From the NCBI GenBank assembly GCA_027487575.1, contig JAIYDJ010000044.1, forward strand, positions 1 to 64,000: 64,000 nucleotides of DNA, written 5' to 3'. Both the position numbers and the translations under genes were made by a program. The stretch is from Rhodobacter sp. GTDB lineage: Bacteria > Pseudomonadota > Alphaproteobacteria > Rhodobacterales > Rhodobacteraceae. Under the pieces are notes generated by a model. The model saw only the letters and a list, made by a program, of their open reading frames with translations, searched no databases and had not been told where the DNA came from. This document shows positions 8,732 to 17,823 of the stretch, piece by piece. Position 1 is the stretch's first letter, and the number at the start of each line of letters is the position of its first letter.

Positions 8732-10486
8732 TCATCGGGCCAGAATTGCGGACAGGACGCGGCGCAGATCGGCCGCCGGATCGGCCGAGATCGTCTCGGC
8801 CCGCCAGCAGACATGCTGATCGGGACGGACCAGCACGAGCCCCGAGTCGCGGGTTTCCCGGATGCGCGCCCAATCGCCGGTGTGGTCAAGGATGGCACGT
8901 CGCGGGCCGATCAGGTGGGTGCGGATCGGCAGGCCCCATTCGGCGCTGATCGCCGCCGCAGCCTCGACCCAACCCTCGCCACCAATGCCGGTGAACAGGG
9001 TGAACTGCCCCTTTCCGCACAGATCCAGCGTGGAATGCTTGCCACCCTTCGCGTCGAACAGCCAGACATGGGGAACCCGCGCACCGGGCCAGGTTGTAGG
9101 GGCATAGTGCAGCTCGCGGTCCTGCGGGAAATCGGGTTCCGGCTGCCCGTCCGTCACCACGGCGGTCGACTGGTAGCGTTGGTTCATTTCAACGCCATGC
9201 GCATCGAACTCGTATTTCTTGAAGGCGATCGCCTGCCGCAACGCCTCGCGCTGCGCCTCGGCCTCCACCCCCGCATCGCAGCGTTTGTCCATGTTCTGCT
9301 GCATCACCACCGGATCGACCGAGTCCGTCAGCCCCAGCGCCTGAAAGATCGGGCCGAATTCGCCGATGGACTGGTTGGCGCGGGTCACGATCTGCTTGGC
9401 GATGGGCGCCCGTTCGGGGGTGAAGCTGTCGAGAAGCCTTGGCCCGGCTTGTCCTTTGACCACATGCGCCAGCTTCCACGCGAGGTTGAACGCGTCCTGA
9501 ATCGACGTATTCGAACCAAGACCGTTCGACGGGGGGTGGCGATGCGCCGCGTCCCCCATCACGAACACCCGCCCGGTCTGCATCCGGGTCGCGTGTACGT
9601 TATTGACCGTCCAGTAGCTGATCCCGGTCATTTCGATGTCGAGTTCAGGGTCGCCCACAAGGCTGCGGATGATCTTCTTCGCCTCGTCATTCGTCATCTC
9701 GGGCCGGGGTTGCGTGATGTCATAGCCCCAGATGATCAGCCATTCATTCCAAGGCCGCACCATCCGCACCACGCCCATCCCGATGCCACCGACGTTGGAC
9801 CCCGGTTGAAGCACCCAGTAAAGGACGCTTGGCCGATGCGCGACGTATTTGGACAGGTCCATCTTGCACAGCAGGTTGATCGACCCCGCCACGCCCATCT
9901 GCCCTTCCAGCGGGATGCCCGCATGTTCTGCCACCAGCGAATTGCCGCCATCCGCGCCCACCAGATAGCGCGACCTTACGGTAAACTCCTTGCCGGTCAG
10001 CCGGTCCAGAACGGTCGTCGTCACGCCATCGGCGTCCTGTTCGTGCCGCAGGTACTCGCACGACATCCGCGCTTGCGTGCCGCGCGCGCAGGCAGTCTTG
10101 AACAGCAAAGGCTCCATGAAGGTCTGCGGCAGGTCGTTCATCCGGGTGGGCGAGGCGATCAGGTGCGCGGCCTGACTGGCCGGTGCCATGCCCCAGCTTT
10201 TCATCCGGCCCAGTTCTTCGCCCGCAAGGCTTTCGCAGAACACGTTCTCGCCCATCAACTCCTTGTCGACGGCGTGCATATAGGCTTCGGCCTCCACCTC
10301 CGGCCCCAGATCGCGCAGCACCTCCATCGTGCGCTGGTTCGTGATGTGGGCGCGCGGGCTGTTGGCCAGCCAGCGATAGCGGTTGATCGCCATGTTCTCG
10401 ACACCCTGGGACGACAGCAGGGCGGCGGTGGCCGACCCGGCCGGGCCGGTGCCAACGATCAGAACGTCGGTGGTGATGTCAGCCAT
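8732..10486 (-). CDS. FAD-dependent aromatic hydroxylase (phenol 2-monooxygenase/TfdB-like)
   Basis: A 584-residue class A flavoprotein monooxygenase. The FAD-binding GTGPAGSAT is at residues 12-20, the DG motif GADGG at 177-181 and the second FAD motif GDAAHRHPP at 311-319, followed by NGLGSNTSIQDAFN as in TfdB/phenol hydroxylases. The C-terminal thioredoxin-like domain of the family occupies about residues 420-584. It would hydroxylate a phenolic ring with NADPH and O2, plausibly producing hydroxyquinol for the adjacent dioxygenase. It sits seven bases upstream of that gene. The exact phenol is unknown. Confidence 0.85.
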   Translation of the reverse strand: MADITTDVLIVGTGPAGSATAALLSSQGVENMAINRYRWLANSPRAHITNQRTMEVLRDLGPEVEAEAYMHAVDKELMGENVFCESLAGEELGRMKSWGMAPASQAAHLIASPTRMNDLPQTFMEPLLFKTACARGTQARMSCEYLRHEQDADGVTTTVLDRLTGKEFTVRSRYLVGADGGNSLVAEHAGIPLEGQMGVAGSINLLCKMDLSKYVAHRPSVLYWVLQPGSNVGGIGMGVVRMVRPWNEWLIIWGYDITQPRPEMTNDEAKKIIRSLVGDPELDIEMTGISYWTVNNVHATRMQTGRVFVMGDAAHRHPPSNGLGSNTSIQDAFNLAWKLAHVVKGQAGPRLLDSFTPERAPIAKQIVTRANQSIGEFGPIFQALGLTDSVDPVVMQQNMDKRCDAGVEAEAQREALRQAIAFKKYEFDAHGVEMNQRYQSTAVVTDGQPEPDFPQDRELHYAPTTWPGARVPHVWLFDAKGGKHSTLDLCGKGQFTLFTGIGGEGWVEAAAAISAEWGLPIRTHLIGPRRAILDHTGDWARIRETRDSGLVLVRPDQHVCWRAETISADPAADLRRVLSAILAR

Positions 10487-10489
10487 CGG

Positions 10490-11545
10490 TCACTCCTTGG
10501 ATTTGGCCAGCCGTCCGCCGGTCAGACGGCGACGGATCGGAAACAGCTGAATGCCGGTTTTGTCAGAAAACAGCCCCCACAGCCCGCGCGGGGCGAAGAG
10601 CATGATGACGATCCCGATGGCCCCCAGCGCCATCAGGTAGATCGAGCCGTAGTCGGCAAAGAAGGATTGCAAAAGGAAGAACACCAGCACGCCGATGATC
10701 GGCCCCTCGATGGTCCCGATGCCGCCGATGACGACGATGAAGATGACATAGGCCGTCCAGTCGGTGACGGAAAAAGCCGCGTCCGGGCTGATCCGGCCTT
10801 TTTGCAGATAGATCAGCCCCCCCGCCAGCCCGGTGCCGAAGGCCGCCGTCAGGAACACGACCCATTTCATCGCGCCAGCATCGACGCCGACGGCCCGCGC
10901 GGCCTGTGCGTTGTCGCGCACCGCCGCCAGCGCCAGCCCCCGCTTGGTGCGCAAAAGCCAGTAGATGCCGCCGATCGTCGCCACGCACAGCGCCAGTGCC
11001 AGCCAGTACGCAAGGATATCCCGCGCCGCAGCCGACCGCACGCCGAACAGCGCCTCGATGGCCGCCTGCCCCCACATGTCGCCCGACGCCTCGCGCGGCA
11101 GCGACGTGCCCGTACCCCCGCCGACCGCCTTCCACTGTGCAACCAGCAGCCGCACCACCTCGGCCACCACCCAGGTGCCGATGGCGAAATAGGCCCCGGC
11201 AAGGCGGAACGCGAAGAATGCCGTCGGCACCGCCACCAGCAGCGCCGCCACACCCGACAGCACAAGGGCGGCCACCGGGTCCCATCCCCAAAGGATCGCC
11301 GCGCCGAACATCGCGTATCCGCCAAGGCCGACAAAAGCCTGCTGCCCTACCGACACCAGCCCGCCATACCCCGCCAGCAGGTTCCAGAACTGCGCCAGCA
11401 CCAGCATGGTCAGGATGAAGAACAGGTCCTGGATCAGCCCGCGTCCGGCAAAGGCCGGAAAGGCGATCAGGACGCCGATCAGGACGATCCCCGCGACTGC
11501 GGCAAGGCTCGATGCGGTCGTGCGGGTTTCGACGCGGTACGCCAT
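10490..11545 (-). CDS. Branched-chain-type ABC transporter permease (LivM-like)
   Basis: A 351-residue HAAT-family inner-membrane permease with about nine helices and the conserved loop AARAVGVDAGAMKW. Transporters of this family next to aromatic catabolic genes often import aromatic acids rather than amino acids, which is the likely role here. Its ATG shares one base with the stop of the LivH-like gene (TGATG), so the two permeases are translationally coupled. A longer reading frame to 11698 exists but overlaps LivH and lacks family character. Confidence 0.87.
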   Translation of the reverse strand: MAYRVETRTTASSLAAVAGIVLIGVLIAFPAFAGRGLIQDLFFILTMLVLAQFWNLLAGYGGLVSVGQQAFVGLGGYAMFGAAILWGWDPVAALVLSGVAALLVAVPTAFFAFRLAGAYFAIGTWVVAEVVRLLVAQWKAVGGGTGTSLPREASGDMWGQAAIEALFGVRSAAARDILAYWLALALCVATIGGIYWLLRTKRGLALAAVRDNAQAARAVGVDAGAMKWVVFLTAAFGTGLAGGLIYLQKGRISPDAAFSVTDWTAYVIFIVVIGGIGTIEGPIIGVLVFFLLQSFFADYGSIYLMALGAIGIVIMLFAPRGLWGLFSDKTGIQLFPIRRRLTGGRLAKSKE

Positions 11546-12408
11546 CAGTCGAACGCCCTTGGAAACAGCCCGCGCGGCCGGATCAGCAGCACCACCAGAA
11601 ACGCGATGTGCCCGGCGAGTATCTGCCATTCCGGGTTGATCGCAGCGCCCAGCGTCTGCGCGACCCCGATGATGACACCCCCCGCCAGCGTGCCCCACAG
11701 GCTGCCAAGCCCGCCGATGATCACCGCCTCGAAGGCATAGATCAGTCGCGCCGGGCCGATGGTCGGGTCGAAGTTGGCGCGCATCCCGAGGTAGAGCGCC
11801 GCAATCGTCACAACGATCATTGCGATGCCCGTCGCCATCGCGAAAATCCCCTGCGGCTTGATGCCCATCAGGCTTGCCGTCACGGGGTCATCAGACGTCG
11901 CCCGAAAGGCACGACCCAGCGACGTGCGGTAGAAGACCCAGTTCAGGCACACGATCACCGCGATGGCCGAGGCGAAGGTCAGAAGCGGCATCACCCCCAG
12001 CGTCACCACCCCCAGATCGACCGAGGCCGTCTCCAGCGCCCCTGCCCCGACCCGCTGACTGTCCGCAGAAAACCCCTGCAACAGCACGTTCTGCACCACG
12101 ATCGACAGCCCGAAGGTGACCAGAAGCGGCGGCAGGATATCCGGCCCCAGCACCCGGTTCAGCACCACGCGCTGCAACCCCCAGCCCAGCGCGAACATCA
12201 GCGGCATCGCGATCAGCGCGGCAAGGAAAGGGTTGATCCCCGTCACGCTGACCACCAGCAGAATCAGATAGGCCCCCATCACGATCAGATCGCCATGCGC
12301 CAGATTGACCAGCCGCATGATGCCGAACACCAGCGACAGCCCCGCCGCGAACAGCGCGTAAAGCCCGCCCAGCAGAACACCTTGGGCAATGGTGTCGATC
12401 CAGTTCAT
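11545..12408 (-). CDS. Branched-chain-type ABC transporter permease (LivH-like)
   Basis: A 287-residue HAAT permease. The N-terminus MNWIDTIAQGVLLGGLYAL and the LAHGDLIVMGAYL segment are typical of LivH. It pairs with the LivM-like permease encoded next. It overlaps the LivF-like gene by four bases at its start. It is one of five consecutive transporter genes inside the aromatic locus. Confidence 0.88.
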   Translation of the reverse strand: MNWIDTIAQGVLLGGLYALFAAGLSLVFGIMRLVNLAHGDLIVMGAYLILLVVSVTGINPFLAALIAMPLMFALGWGLQRVVLNRVLGPDILPPLLVTFGLSIVVQNVLLQGFSADSQRVGAGALETASVDLGVVTLGVMPLLTFASAIAVIVCLNWVFYRTSLGRAFRATSDDPVTASLMGIKPQGIFAMATGIAMIVVTIAALYLGMRANFDPTIGPARLIYAFEAVIIGGLGSLWGTLAGGVIIGVAQTLGAAINPEWQILAGHIAFLVVLLIRPRGLFPRAFD

Positions 12409-13112
12409 GCGTGCGCCCCGAAATACGCGTCGTGAATGGCCGCGCGGCTAAGACTCGCCGGGCTGCCCGACAGCGTCACCCGCCCCTCCATCATGCAATA
12501 GACATGGTCCGAAACCTTCATCGCCTGCCCGATGTCCTGTTCCACCAGCACCACCGACGCCCCCGCCTCCTTGATGCGCGGAAGTGCCGCATAGATGTCG
12601 CGGATCACCACCGGGGCCAGACCCAGCGAAATCTCGTCGCACAGCAGCACGCGCGGGTTCGACATCAGCGCCCGCCCGATGGCCACCATCTGCTGCTGCC
12701 CACCTGACAGCGCCGTGCCGGGATTCAGTCGCCGCTCGCGCAGGATCGGAAACAGCCCATAGACCGCCTCCAGCCCCCAGTGCCCCTGCACCTTGCGACC
12801 ATAGGCCCCGATCAGCAGGTTTTCCTCGACCGACAGCGACGGAAACAGCCGCCGCCCCTCGGGCACCATGGCGATGCCAAGCGCGGTGATCTCGTCCGCA
12901 GGCAGCGCGCCCACCGACCGCCCCTCGAACAGAACCTGCTCTGGCGCGTTGCGCAGCACCCCGGCGATGGAGCGCATCAGCGTCGTCTTGCCTGCGCCGT
13001 TGGCCCCGATGATCGCCACCGTCTGCCCGGCCTGCAACGCGATATCGACGCCGAACAGCGCCTGAAAATCGCCGTAGCGGGCGGTCAGCGCGCGGGTTTC
13101 CAAAAGCGTCAT
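12405..13112 (-). CDS. Branched-chain-type ABC transporter ATPase (LivF-like)
   Basis: A 235-residue cytoplasmic ATPase with Walker A GANGAGKTT, signature LSGGQQQMVAIGRALM and Walker B VLLCDEISLGLAP, the LivF pattern. The ATG at 13112 overlaps the stop of the LivG-like gene by four bases (13109-13112). It works as a heterodimer with that protein to power the two permeases. Confidence 0.88.
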   Translation of the reverse strand: MTLLETRALTARYGDFQALFGVDIALQAGQTVAIIGANGAGKTTLMRSIAGVLRNAPEQVLFEGRSVGALPADEITALGIAMVPEGRRLFPSLSVEENLLIGAYGRKVQGHWGLEAVYGLFPILRERRLNPGTALSGGQQQMVAIGRALMSNPRVLLCDEISLGLAPVVIRDIYAALPRIKEAGASVVLVEQDIGQAMKVSDHVYCMMEGRVTLSGSPASLSRAAIHDAYFGAHA

Positions 13113-13828
13113 ACCTCGATCCCCAGATAGATCTCGCGCACTTCGCGGCTGGCCATGATCGCAGCCGGCTCGCCCAGCCCGATCACCCGCCCGAAATCCA
13201 GCACCAGCAGCCGTTCGACCACCGAGTTCAGCGCATGCAGCACATGCTCGATCCAGATGATCGTCATCCCCTCGCCATGCAGCCGCCGGATGGTCGCCAC
13301 CAGCGCCTGACACTCGCCCTCGGTCAGCCCGCCCGCGATTTCATCGAGCAGCAGCAGCTTCGGCTGCGTCGCCATCGCTCTCGCAAGTTCCAGCCTTTTC
13401 CGCCCGAGCAACGACAGTGATCCCGCCGTCTGGTTCGCCCGGTCGATCAATTCGCACCGCTCCAGCACATCGGCACAAACGTCGGTCACCGCGCGTTCCG
13501 ACAGACCAGACCCGTAACTTGCTGCCACCACCAGGTTCTCGAACACCGTCAGGTTGGAAAACGGCTGCGGGATCTGGAAACTCCGCCCCACCCCCATCAG
13601 GCACCGCTGCATCGGGCTGACGCGTGTCACATCCCTCCCGTCAAAGGTCACCGTGCCCTTGTCGGCGAGGATGTTGCCGGTGATCAGGTTGAACAGCGTC
13701 GACTTCCCCGCGCCGTTCGGCCCGATGATCCCCAGGGCCTGCCCCTTGGCTACGTCAAAGGACACGTCATCGGTAACCTTTAGGGCCCCGAAGCTTTTGC
13801 TGACAGAGGTAAGCGACAGGATGGTCAT
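13109..13828 (-). CDS. Branched-chain-type ABC transporter ATPase (LivG-like)
   Basis: A 239-residue ATPase with Walker A GPNGAGKST, the LivG hallmark MGVGRSFQIPQPF after the Q-loop, and Walker B LLLDEIAGGLTEGE. The signature is SLLGRKRLELARAM, a variant rather than LSGGQ, as is common in LivG. It is encoded 47 bases after the binding-protein gene. Confidence 0.88.
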   Translation of the reverse strand: MTILSLTSVSKSFGALKVTDDVSFDVAKGQALGIIGPNGAGKSTLFNLITGNILADKGTVTFDGRDVTRVSPMQRCLMGVGRSFQIPQPFSNLTVFENLVVAASYGSGLSERAVTDVCADVLERCELIDRANQTAGSLSLLGRKRLELARAMATQPKLLLLDEIAGGLTEGECQALVATIRRLHGEGMTIIWIEHVLHALNSVVERLLVLDFGRVIGLGEPAAIMASREVREIYLGIEV

Positions 13829-13875
13829 GCAGGCCCCGCGAAAGGCCCCGCCCTGTACCGGGCGGGGCAGTTGGA

Positions 13876-15159
13876 TCAGACGATGGCTTCCATCTTGCCC
13901 GCCGTCGGAATCTCGGGCGCGGTGGTGTTGTCGACCACCACCAGATCAAACGTGCCATCCTCCTTGCGCCGCCATTGGCCCCCGACCAGCGGAGTTTTCG
14001 AGATGTTCTTGGCGGCAAACGGCGGCAGGTTGGCCCCGTCGAACGCGACCTTGCCCACGATGGTGTTCAGGTTGGTCGCGGCAATCGCCTCGGCCACACC
14101 TTCGGGGTCGGTGGGATCGGCCGCGCGGGTGATCACATCCGTCGCCATTTCGAACAGCGAATGGATGAACCCGATGGGCTGGGTCCACGGACGGCCCGTC
14201 GCGGCGGTGAAGCCCGCGGCCAGATCGGCGGCGCTTTCCCCTGTCAGCGAGGATTTGTAGGGGTGGCTGGCCGACCACCACACCTCGGACGAAAGGTTGT
14301 GACCGTTCTCGCCCAGCGCCTCGACCGACTGCGGGAACAGGATCGCCTTGGCGACCGTCGCGGCCTTCGGCACGAACCCCTGCTGGCGCGCCTGATTCCA
14401 GAAGGTGGTGAAGTCGGGCGGGATCACCACGCCGGTCACGATTTCGGTGTTCGCCGCCTTGAAGGCGTTGATCTGGGCCGAAAAATCATCCGTCAGGTTC
14501 TGATAGCGGCCCGGATCGACGGTGGTGTATCCGGCCGCCGAAAAGCCCGGCCCCACACCCACGTTCGGATCGCCCCAAGCATTGCCGTCGGCGTCGTTCG
14601 GGAACAGCCCGCCAACCTGCTTGTTGGTGTCCAACTGATTCCACATGTTGGTGAACACCGCGATCACATCCTCCAGCCCCCAGAAGTAATGGTAGGCGAA
14701 GTTGAACGGTTGCCAGCTTGCCGGATCGCCCGGGTTGCCCTGCTGGCCGATGAAGAACGGCTGCCAGGGTGCCATGGTCGAAATCACCGGCACGCCTTCG
14801 GCCTCGCACACCGTAGCGACGGGGTTGGTGGTTTCGGGGGTGGACGCCACCAGCATCAGGTTGATCTCGTCATCGACGATCAACTCCTGCGCCACCTGCG
14901 CCGCGCGGTTGGGGTTCGACTGGCTGTCCTTGACGATCACCTCGACCGTCAGGCCCTTTTCCGCCGCAACGCGGGTAAAGGTCTCGATGGCAAAGGCATC
15001 AGCCTCGGCAAACCCGGCCAGCGGGCCGGATTGCGGGCTGACATAGCCGATCTTCACCGCAGCACCCTGTGCCAGCGCAGGCATCGCAAGGCCCGAGGCA
15101 CTGACGGCAAAGCCCGAGGCGGCGGCGGTTTTCAAAAGGCGTCTTCTGGTAATCAGCAT
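13876..15159 (-). CDS. HAAT-family periplasmic substrate-binding protein
   Basis: A 427-residue Leu/Ile/Val-binding-fold protein (periplasmic binding protein type 1). The N-terminus TRRRLLKTAAASG fits the twin-arginine signal pattern, with cleavage likely after MPALA, so it may be exported folded. The mature chain begins AVKIGYVSPQSGPLAG, typical of amide/aromatic-binding members. It is the first gene of the transporter set and lies 25 bases after the maleylacetate reductase gene. Ligand not determined; an aromatic acid or phenol is inferred from the locus. Confidence 0.85.
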   Translation of the reverse strand: MLITRRRLLKTAAASGFAVSASGLAMPALAQGAAVKIGYVSPQSGPLAGFAEADAFAIETFTRVAAEKGLTVEVIVKDSQSNPNRAAQVAQELIVDDEINLMLVASTPETTNPVATVCEAEGVPVISTMAPWQPFFIGQQGNPGDPASWQPFNFAYHYFWGLEDVIAVFTNMWNQLDTNKQVGGLFPNDADGNAWGDPNVGVGPGFSAAGYTTVDPGRYQNLTDDFSAQINAFKAANTEIVTGVVIPPDFTTFWNQARQQGFVPKAATVAKAILFPQSVEALGENGHNLSSEVWWSASHPYKSSLTGESAADLAAGFTAATGRPWTQPIGFIHSLFEMATDVITRAADPTDPEGVAEAIAATNLNTIVGKVAFDGANLPPFAAKNISKTPLVGGQWRRKEDGTFDLVVVDNTTAPEIPTAGKMEAIV

Positions 15160-15184
15160 GCGTATTTCCTCCGGTTGAGTTGAT

Positions 15185-16249
15185 TTAGTCCGGCCGCCGC
15201 CCCTCCCAGGCGTGTTGCAGCAGGGTGCGGATGTCGGCGCGGGCAAAGGGGCGCGGATTGTCATAGGGGTTGGCGGTCGCAAGTTCGGCCGCGCGGTCAA
15301 GGTCGGCTTCCGACAGCCCAAGGTCGCGCAGGGCCAAAGGCGCCCCGCAGGATTTCGCGAAATCCCACAACCCACCGCCGACCGAACCGCCGAACACCTC
15401 TGCCACCGGGGCCAGCATTTCCGGCACCGCCACCGCGTTGAACGCGGCAGTATGCGGGATCAGGATCGCGTGCGTTTCCGCATGGGGCATCCCGAACGAT
15501 CCGCCGATCGTGTGGCACAGCTTGTGATGCAGGGCCATCGCGGCATAGCCAAGCCCTGTCGAGCAGAGCCACGCGCCATACAGCACCTGCGCGCGGGCGT
15601 CCGTGTTCAGCGGATCGGCCACCACCACCGGCAGCCCGGCCTTGAAGGCCCGCATCGCCTCGACCGCCATTGCCGACAGGATCGGGTTGCCGTCGCGCGC
15701 ATAAAGAACCTCGACCCCGTGCGCGATGGCGTTCAGCGCCGAGGTTACCGTCATCTGCGCGGGCAGCGTCAGGGTCAGATCGACGTCATAAATCACCACC
15801 TCAGGACGGATAGCGGGGTCGCGCTTTGTTGTCTTCTGCCCTCCCGCGGTCTCGCCCAGAATGTCGGTCATCTCGGACCCGGCATAGGTCGTGGGCACCA
15901 CCACCTGATCCGCCCCGGTCCGCAGCGCGATGGCCTTGGCAAGCCCGATGGTCGATCCGCCCCCGACAGCCACCACGCAATCGGCCCCTGCCGCACGAAA
16001 GGCCGCCACCGCCGCGTCGGACACCTCGACCGGGGTGTGCATCGTGGCCCCGGTGAACACCCCCGCCGCGAGCGGTCCCAGCGCATCGGCCAGCGCCTGC
16101 GCCTCGGCGGCCTGATGCGGGGTCGACAGGACAAGGGCCGCCGTGCGGCCCAGCCGCCGGACCTCTGCCCCGACCTGCGAAAGCGTGCCGCGCCCGAAGA
16201 TCACCCGGCTGGAAATGCCGGCAAAGGTGAAGCCGTCACGCAAAGACAT
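15185..16249 (-). CDS. Maleylacetate reductase
   Basis: A 354-residue iron-type alcohol dehydrogenase homologue of the maleylacetate reductase subfamily, reducing maleylacetate to 3-oxoadipate with NAD(P)H. Diagnostic features are GGGSTIGLAKA (cofactor site), the PTTYAGSEMTDI segment and HHKLCHTIGGSFGMPHAETHA, whose histidines occupy the metal/active site. It links ring cleavage by the hydroxyquinol dioxygenase to the lower pathway. It overlaps the hydrolase gene upstream by 14 bases. Confidence 0.9.
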   Translation of the reverse strand: MSLRDGFTFAGISSRVIFGRGTLSQVGAEVRRLGRTAALVLSTPHQAAEAQALADALGPLAAGVFTGATMHTPVEVSDAAVAAFRAAGADCVVAVGGGSTIGLAKAIALRTGADQVVVPTTYAGSEMTDILGETAGGQKTTKRDPAIRPEVVIYDVDLTLTLPAQMTVTSALNAIAHGVEVLYARDGNPILSAMAVEAMRAFKAGLPVVVADPLNTDARAQVLYGAWLCSTGLGYAAMALHHKLCHTIGGSFGMPHAETHAILIPHTAAFNAVAVPEMLAPVAEVFGGSVGGGLWDFAKSCGAPLALRDLGLSEADLDRAAELATANPYDNPRPFARADIRTLLQHAWEGRRPD

Positions 16250-16853
16250 CGGCGTCCCCCTTGAACACGGCAGACCCCAGCAGCAGCCGGTCGGCCATCC
16301 TCGCCAACGCCTTCAGCTCTGTCCGCGTGACGGCATGGGGGCGGCCGGGGAACAGGTCGCTGCGGACCCGTGCCCCGGCTGTGGCCAGATCGGCCAGCAA
16401 CCGGTGGAAGGCGGTTGCGGGAATCCACGGATCGGCATCGCCGCAACTGGCGTAGATCGGCATGCCGCGCAGTGGCACGCGCGGCAGGTCATCTTCGGCG
16501 GTCCCGACGCGGCATCCGGTGAACAGGCAGGCCCCCGCAACCGGACCGTGCCGCAGAAGGTATTCGGCGCAGAGACAGGCGCCCTGCGAGAACCCCGCCA
16601 GCAGCACCGGGCCACGGGCCTGCGCCACCAGCTCCGCCAGCACATCCAGCCCTGCGGCAAGCTCGGTGCGGGTCACCTCGGTCAGCGGGTCGATGGCGCG
16701 GGCGGCATACCAACCCGCGCCCTGCGATTTCGGCAGCACGATGCGCACGCCGGGCAGGTCGAGATGCGACACGATCATCCGCTGCATGTCTGCGGGCGTT
16801 TGCCCGCGTCCATGCACCACGATGCAGGTCACGTCTGACGAAGGCTGCGTCAT
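16236..16853 (-). CDS. Alpha/beta hydrolase (phospholipase/carboxylesterase family)
   Basis: A 205-residue serine hydrolase with the triad Ser89 (GFSQG), Asp141 (GDADPWIP) and His173 (GRPHAV). It resembles the hydrolases (MhqD type) that accompany VOC-type ring-cleavage dioxygenases in quinone detoxification loci. Its ATG shares a base with the dioxygenase stop (TGATG), so the two are coupled. The role is probably hydrolysis of a ring-cleavage product or a quinone adduct; no substrate is shown. Confidence 0.75.
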   Translation of the reverse strand: MTQPSSDVTCIVVHGRGQTPADMQRMIVSHLDLPGVRIVLPKSQGAGWYAARAIDPLTEVTRTELAAGLDVLAELVAQARGPVLLAGFSQGACLCAEYLLRHGPVAGACLFTGCRVGTAEDDLPRVPLRGMPIYASCGDADPWIPATAFHRLLADLATAGARVRSDLFPGRPHAVTRTELKALARMADRLLLGSAVFKGDADVFA

Positions 16854-17809
16854 CAGAACGACGCCGGTTCCAGCCCGGCTTCCATCTCGGCCTGACGGTC
16901 GGCGAACCATGGCGGAAACACCAGCGTCGTGCCGATGGCGTCCGCGGGTTCATCCTTGGCCCAGCCACCAGGAACGGTCCAAGCAATTTCGAACAGCGCC
17001 CCGCCTGGGCTGCGGACATAGCACGACTTGAAATACATCCGGTCCTTCTGTTCCGAGATGTCGGTGAACCCCAGCCCTTCGATATGCGCGCGCAGCTTCA
17101 ACTGGTTCGCCTCGTCGCCGGTGTTCAGCGCAAGGTGGTGGATCGTGCCCCCCGCCAGCGTCCATGTCCCCTGCGGCACGCCCGGCTCGTGCAGGACTTC
17201 CAGCACCGAGGTCGGCCCGCCCGCGTTGGGAACCGAAAACACCAGCCCCTCATGCGTGTCGGCGATCTTGGTCATCGGCAGGGCGATGGTCAGGAAATCA
17301 TCCATCGCCGCGCGGTCCATCACCGACACCGCCGCGCCATAGATGCCCTTGATGCCATGCTCCGCGCCGATGCCCTGCGCCTCGTTCACGATGGACGGGC
17401 GGGCGTCGCCGGGGTTTTCCACCAACTCGTGCGGGATGCCGCAAGGATGCTTGAACGACACCCGGTCCGCGCCGAACCGGCTGATCTTCGTGGCCGCGAT
17501 GCCGCGTTCGTTCAGCCGGTTCACCCAGAAATCGCAGGACCCGACCGGGATCGCCTGCTGCACGATCTTCGACTGGTTCGACCCGCGCCTGCCATAGATG
17601 GCCGGCTTCTTGAACGGGAAGGTCGTGATGATGGTGGAGGCGTCACCGTTCCGCGCGCCGTAGTAAAGGTGGTACACGGGCACCACGCCGTCAAACAGCA
17701 CCGTGCGCTTGACAGAATGCAGGCCCAGCGTTTTTGTATAAAAATCATAGTCTTCCTGTACACCGTCGGTTGACAGCGTCAGATGGTGATAGCCGGTGAT
17801 CAATGACAT
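16853..17809 (-). CDS. Vicinal-oxygen-chelate ring-cleavage dioxygenase (MhqO/LinE/PcpA-like)
   Basis: A 318-residue extradiol-type dioxygenase with two VOC (glyoxalase-fold) domains, about residues 5-130 and 153-280. Probable Fe2+ ligands are His9 (GYHHLTL), His225 (GTIHHLAL) and Glu274 (GALFEIAW). Relatives cleave (chloro)hydroquinones or catechols. Together with the coupled hydrolase and maleylacetate reductase it suggests a hydroquinone branch that meets the hydroxyquinol branch at maleylacetate. The ATG at 17809 was chosen because the VOC fold begins there; GGAGA lies just upstream. Confidence 0.8.
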   Translation of the reverse strand: MSLITGYHHLTLSTDGVQEDYDFYTKTLGLHSVKRTVLFDGVVPVYHLYYGARNGDASTIITTFPFKKPAIYGRRGSNQSKIVQQAIPVGSCDFWVNRLNERGIAATKISRFGADRVSFKHPCGIPHELVENPGDARPSIVNEAQGIGAEHGIKGIYGAAVSVMDRAAMDDFLTIALPMTKIADTHEGLVFSVPNAGGPTSVLEVLHEPGVPQGTWTLAGGTIHHLALNTGDEANQLKLRAHIEGLGFTDISEQKDRMYFKSCYVRSPGGALFEIAWTVPGGWAKDEPADAIGTTLVFPPWFADRQAEMEAGLEPASF

Positions 17810-17823
17810 GGGCTCTCCTTTGC

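Noticed and set aside
8723-11740. A plus-strand open frame of about 1,005 codons opposite the hydroxylase and LivM genes
   Set aside because: It is rich in Arg, His, Pro and Gln, has no recognisable domain and mirrors well-supported minus-strand genes; long antisense frames are common at this GC.
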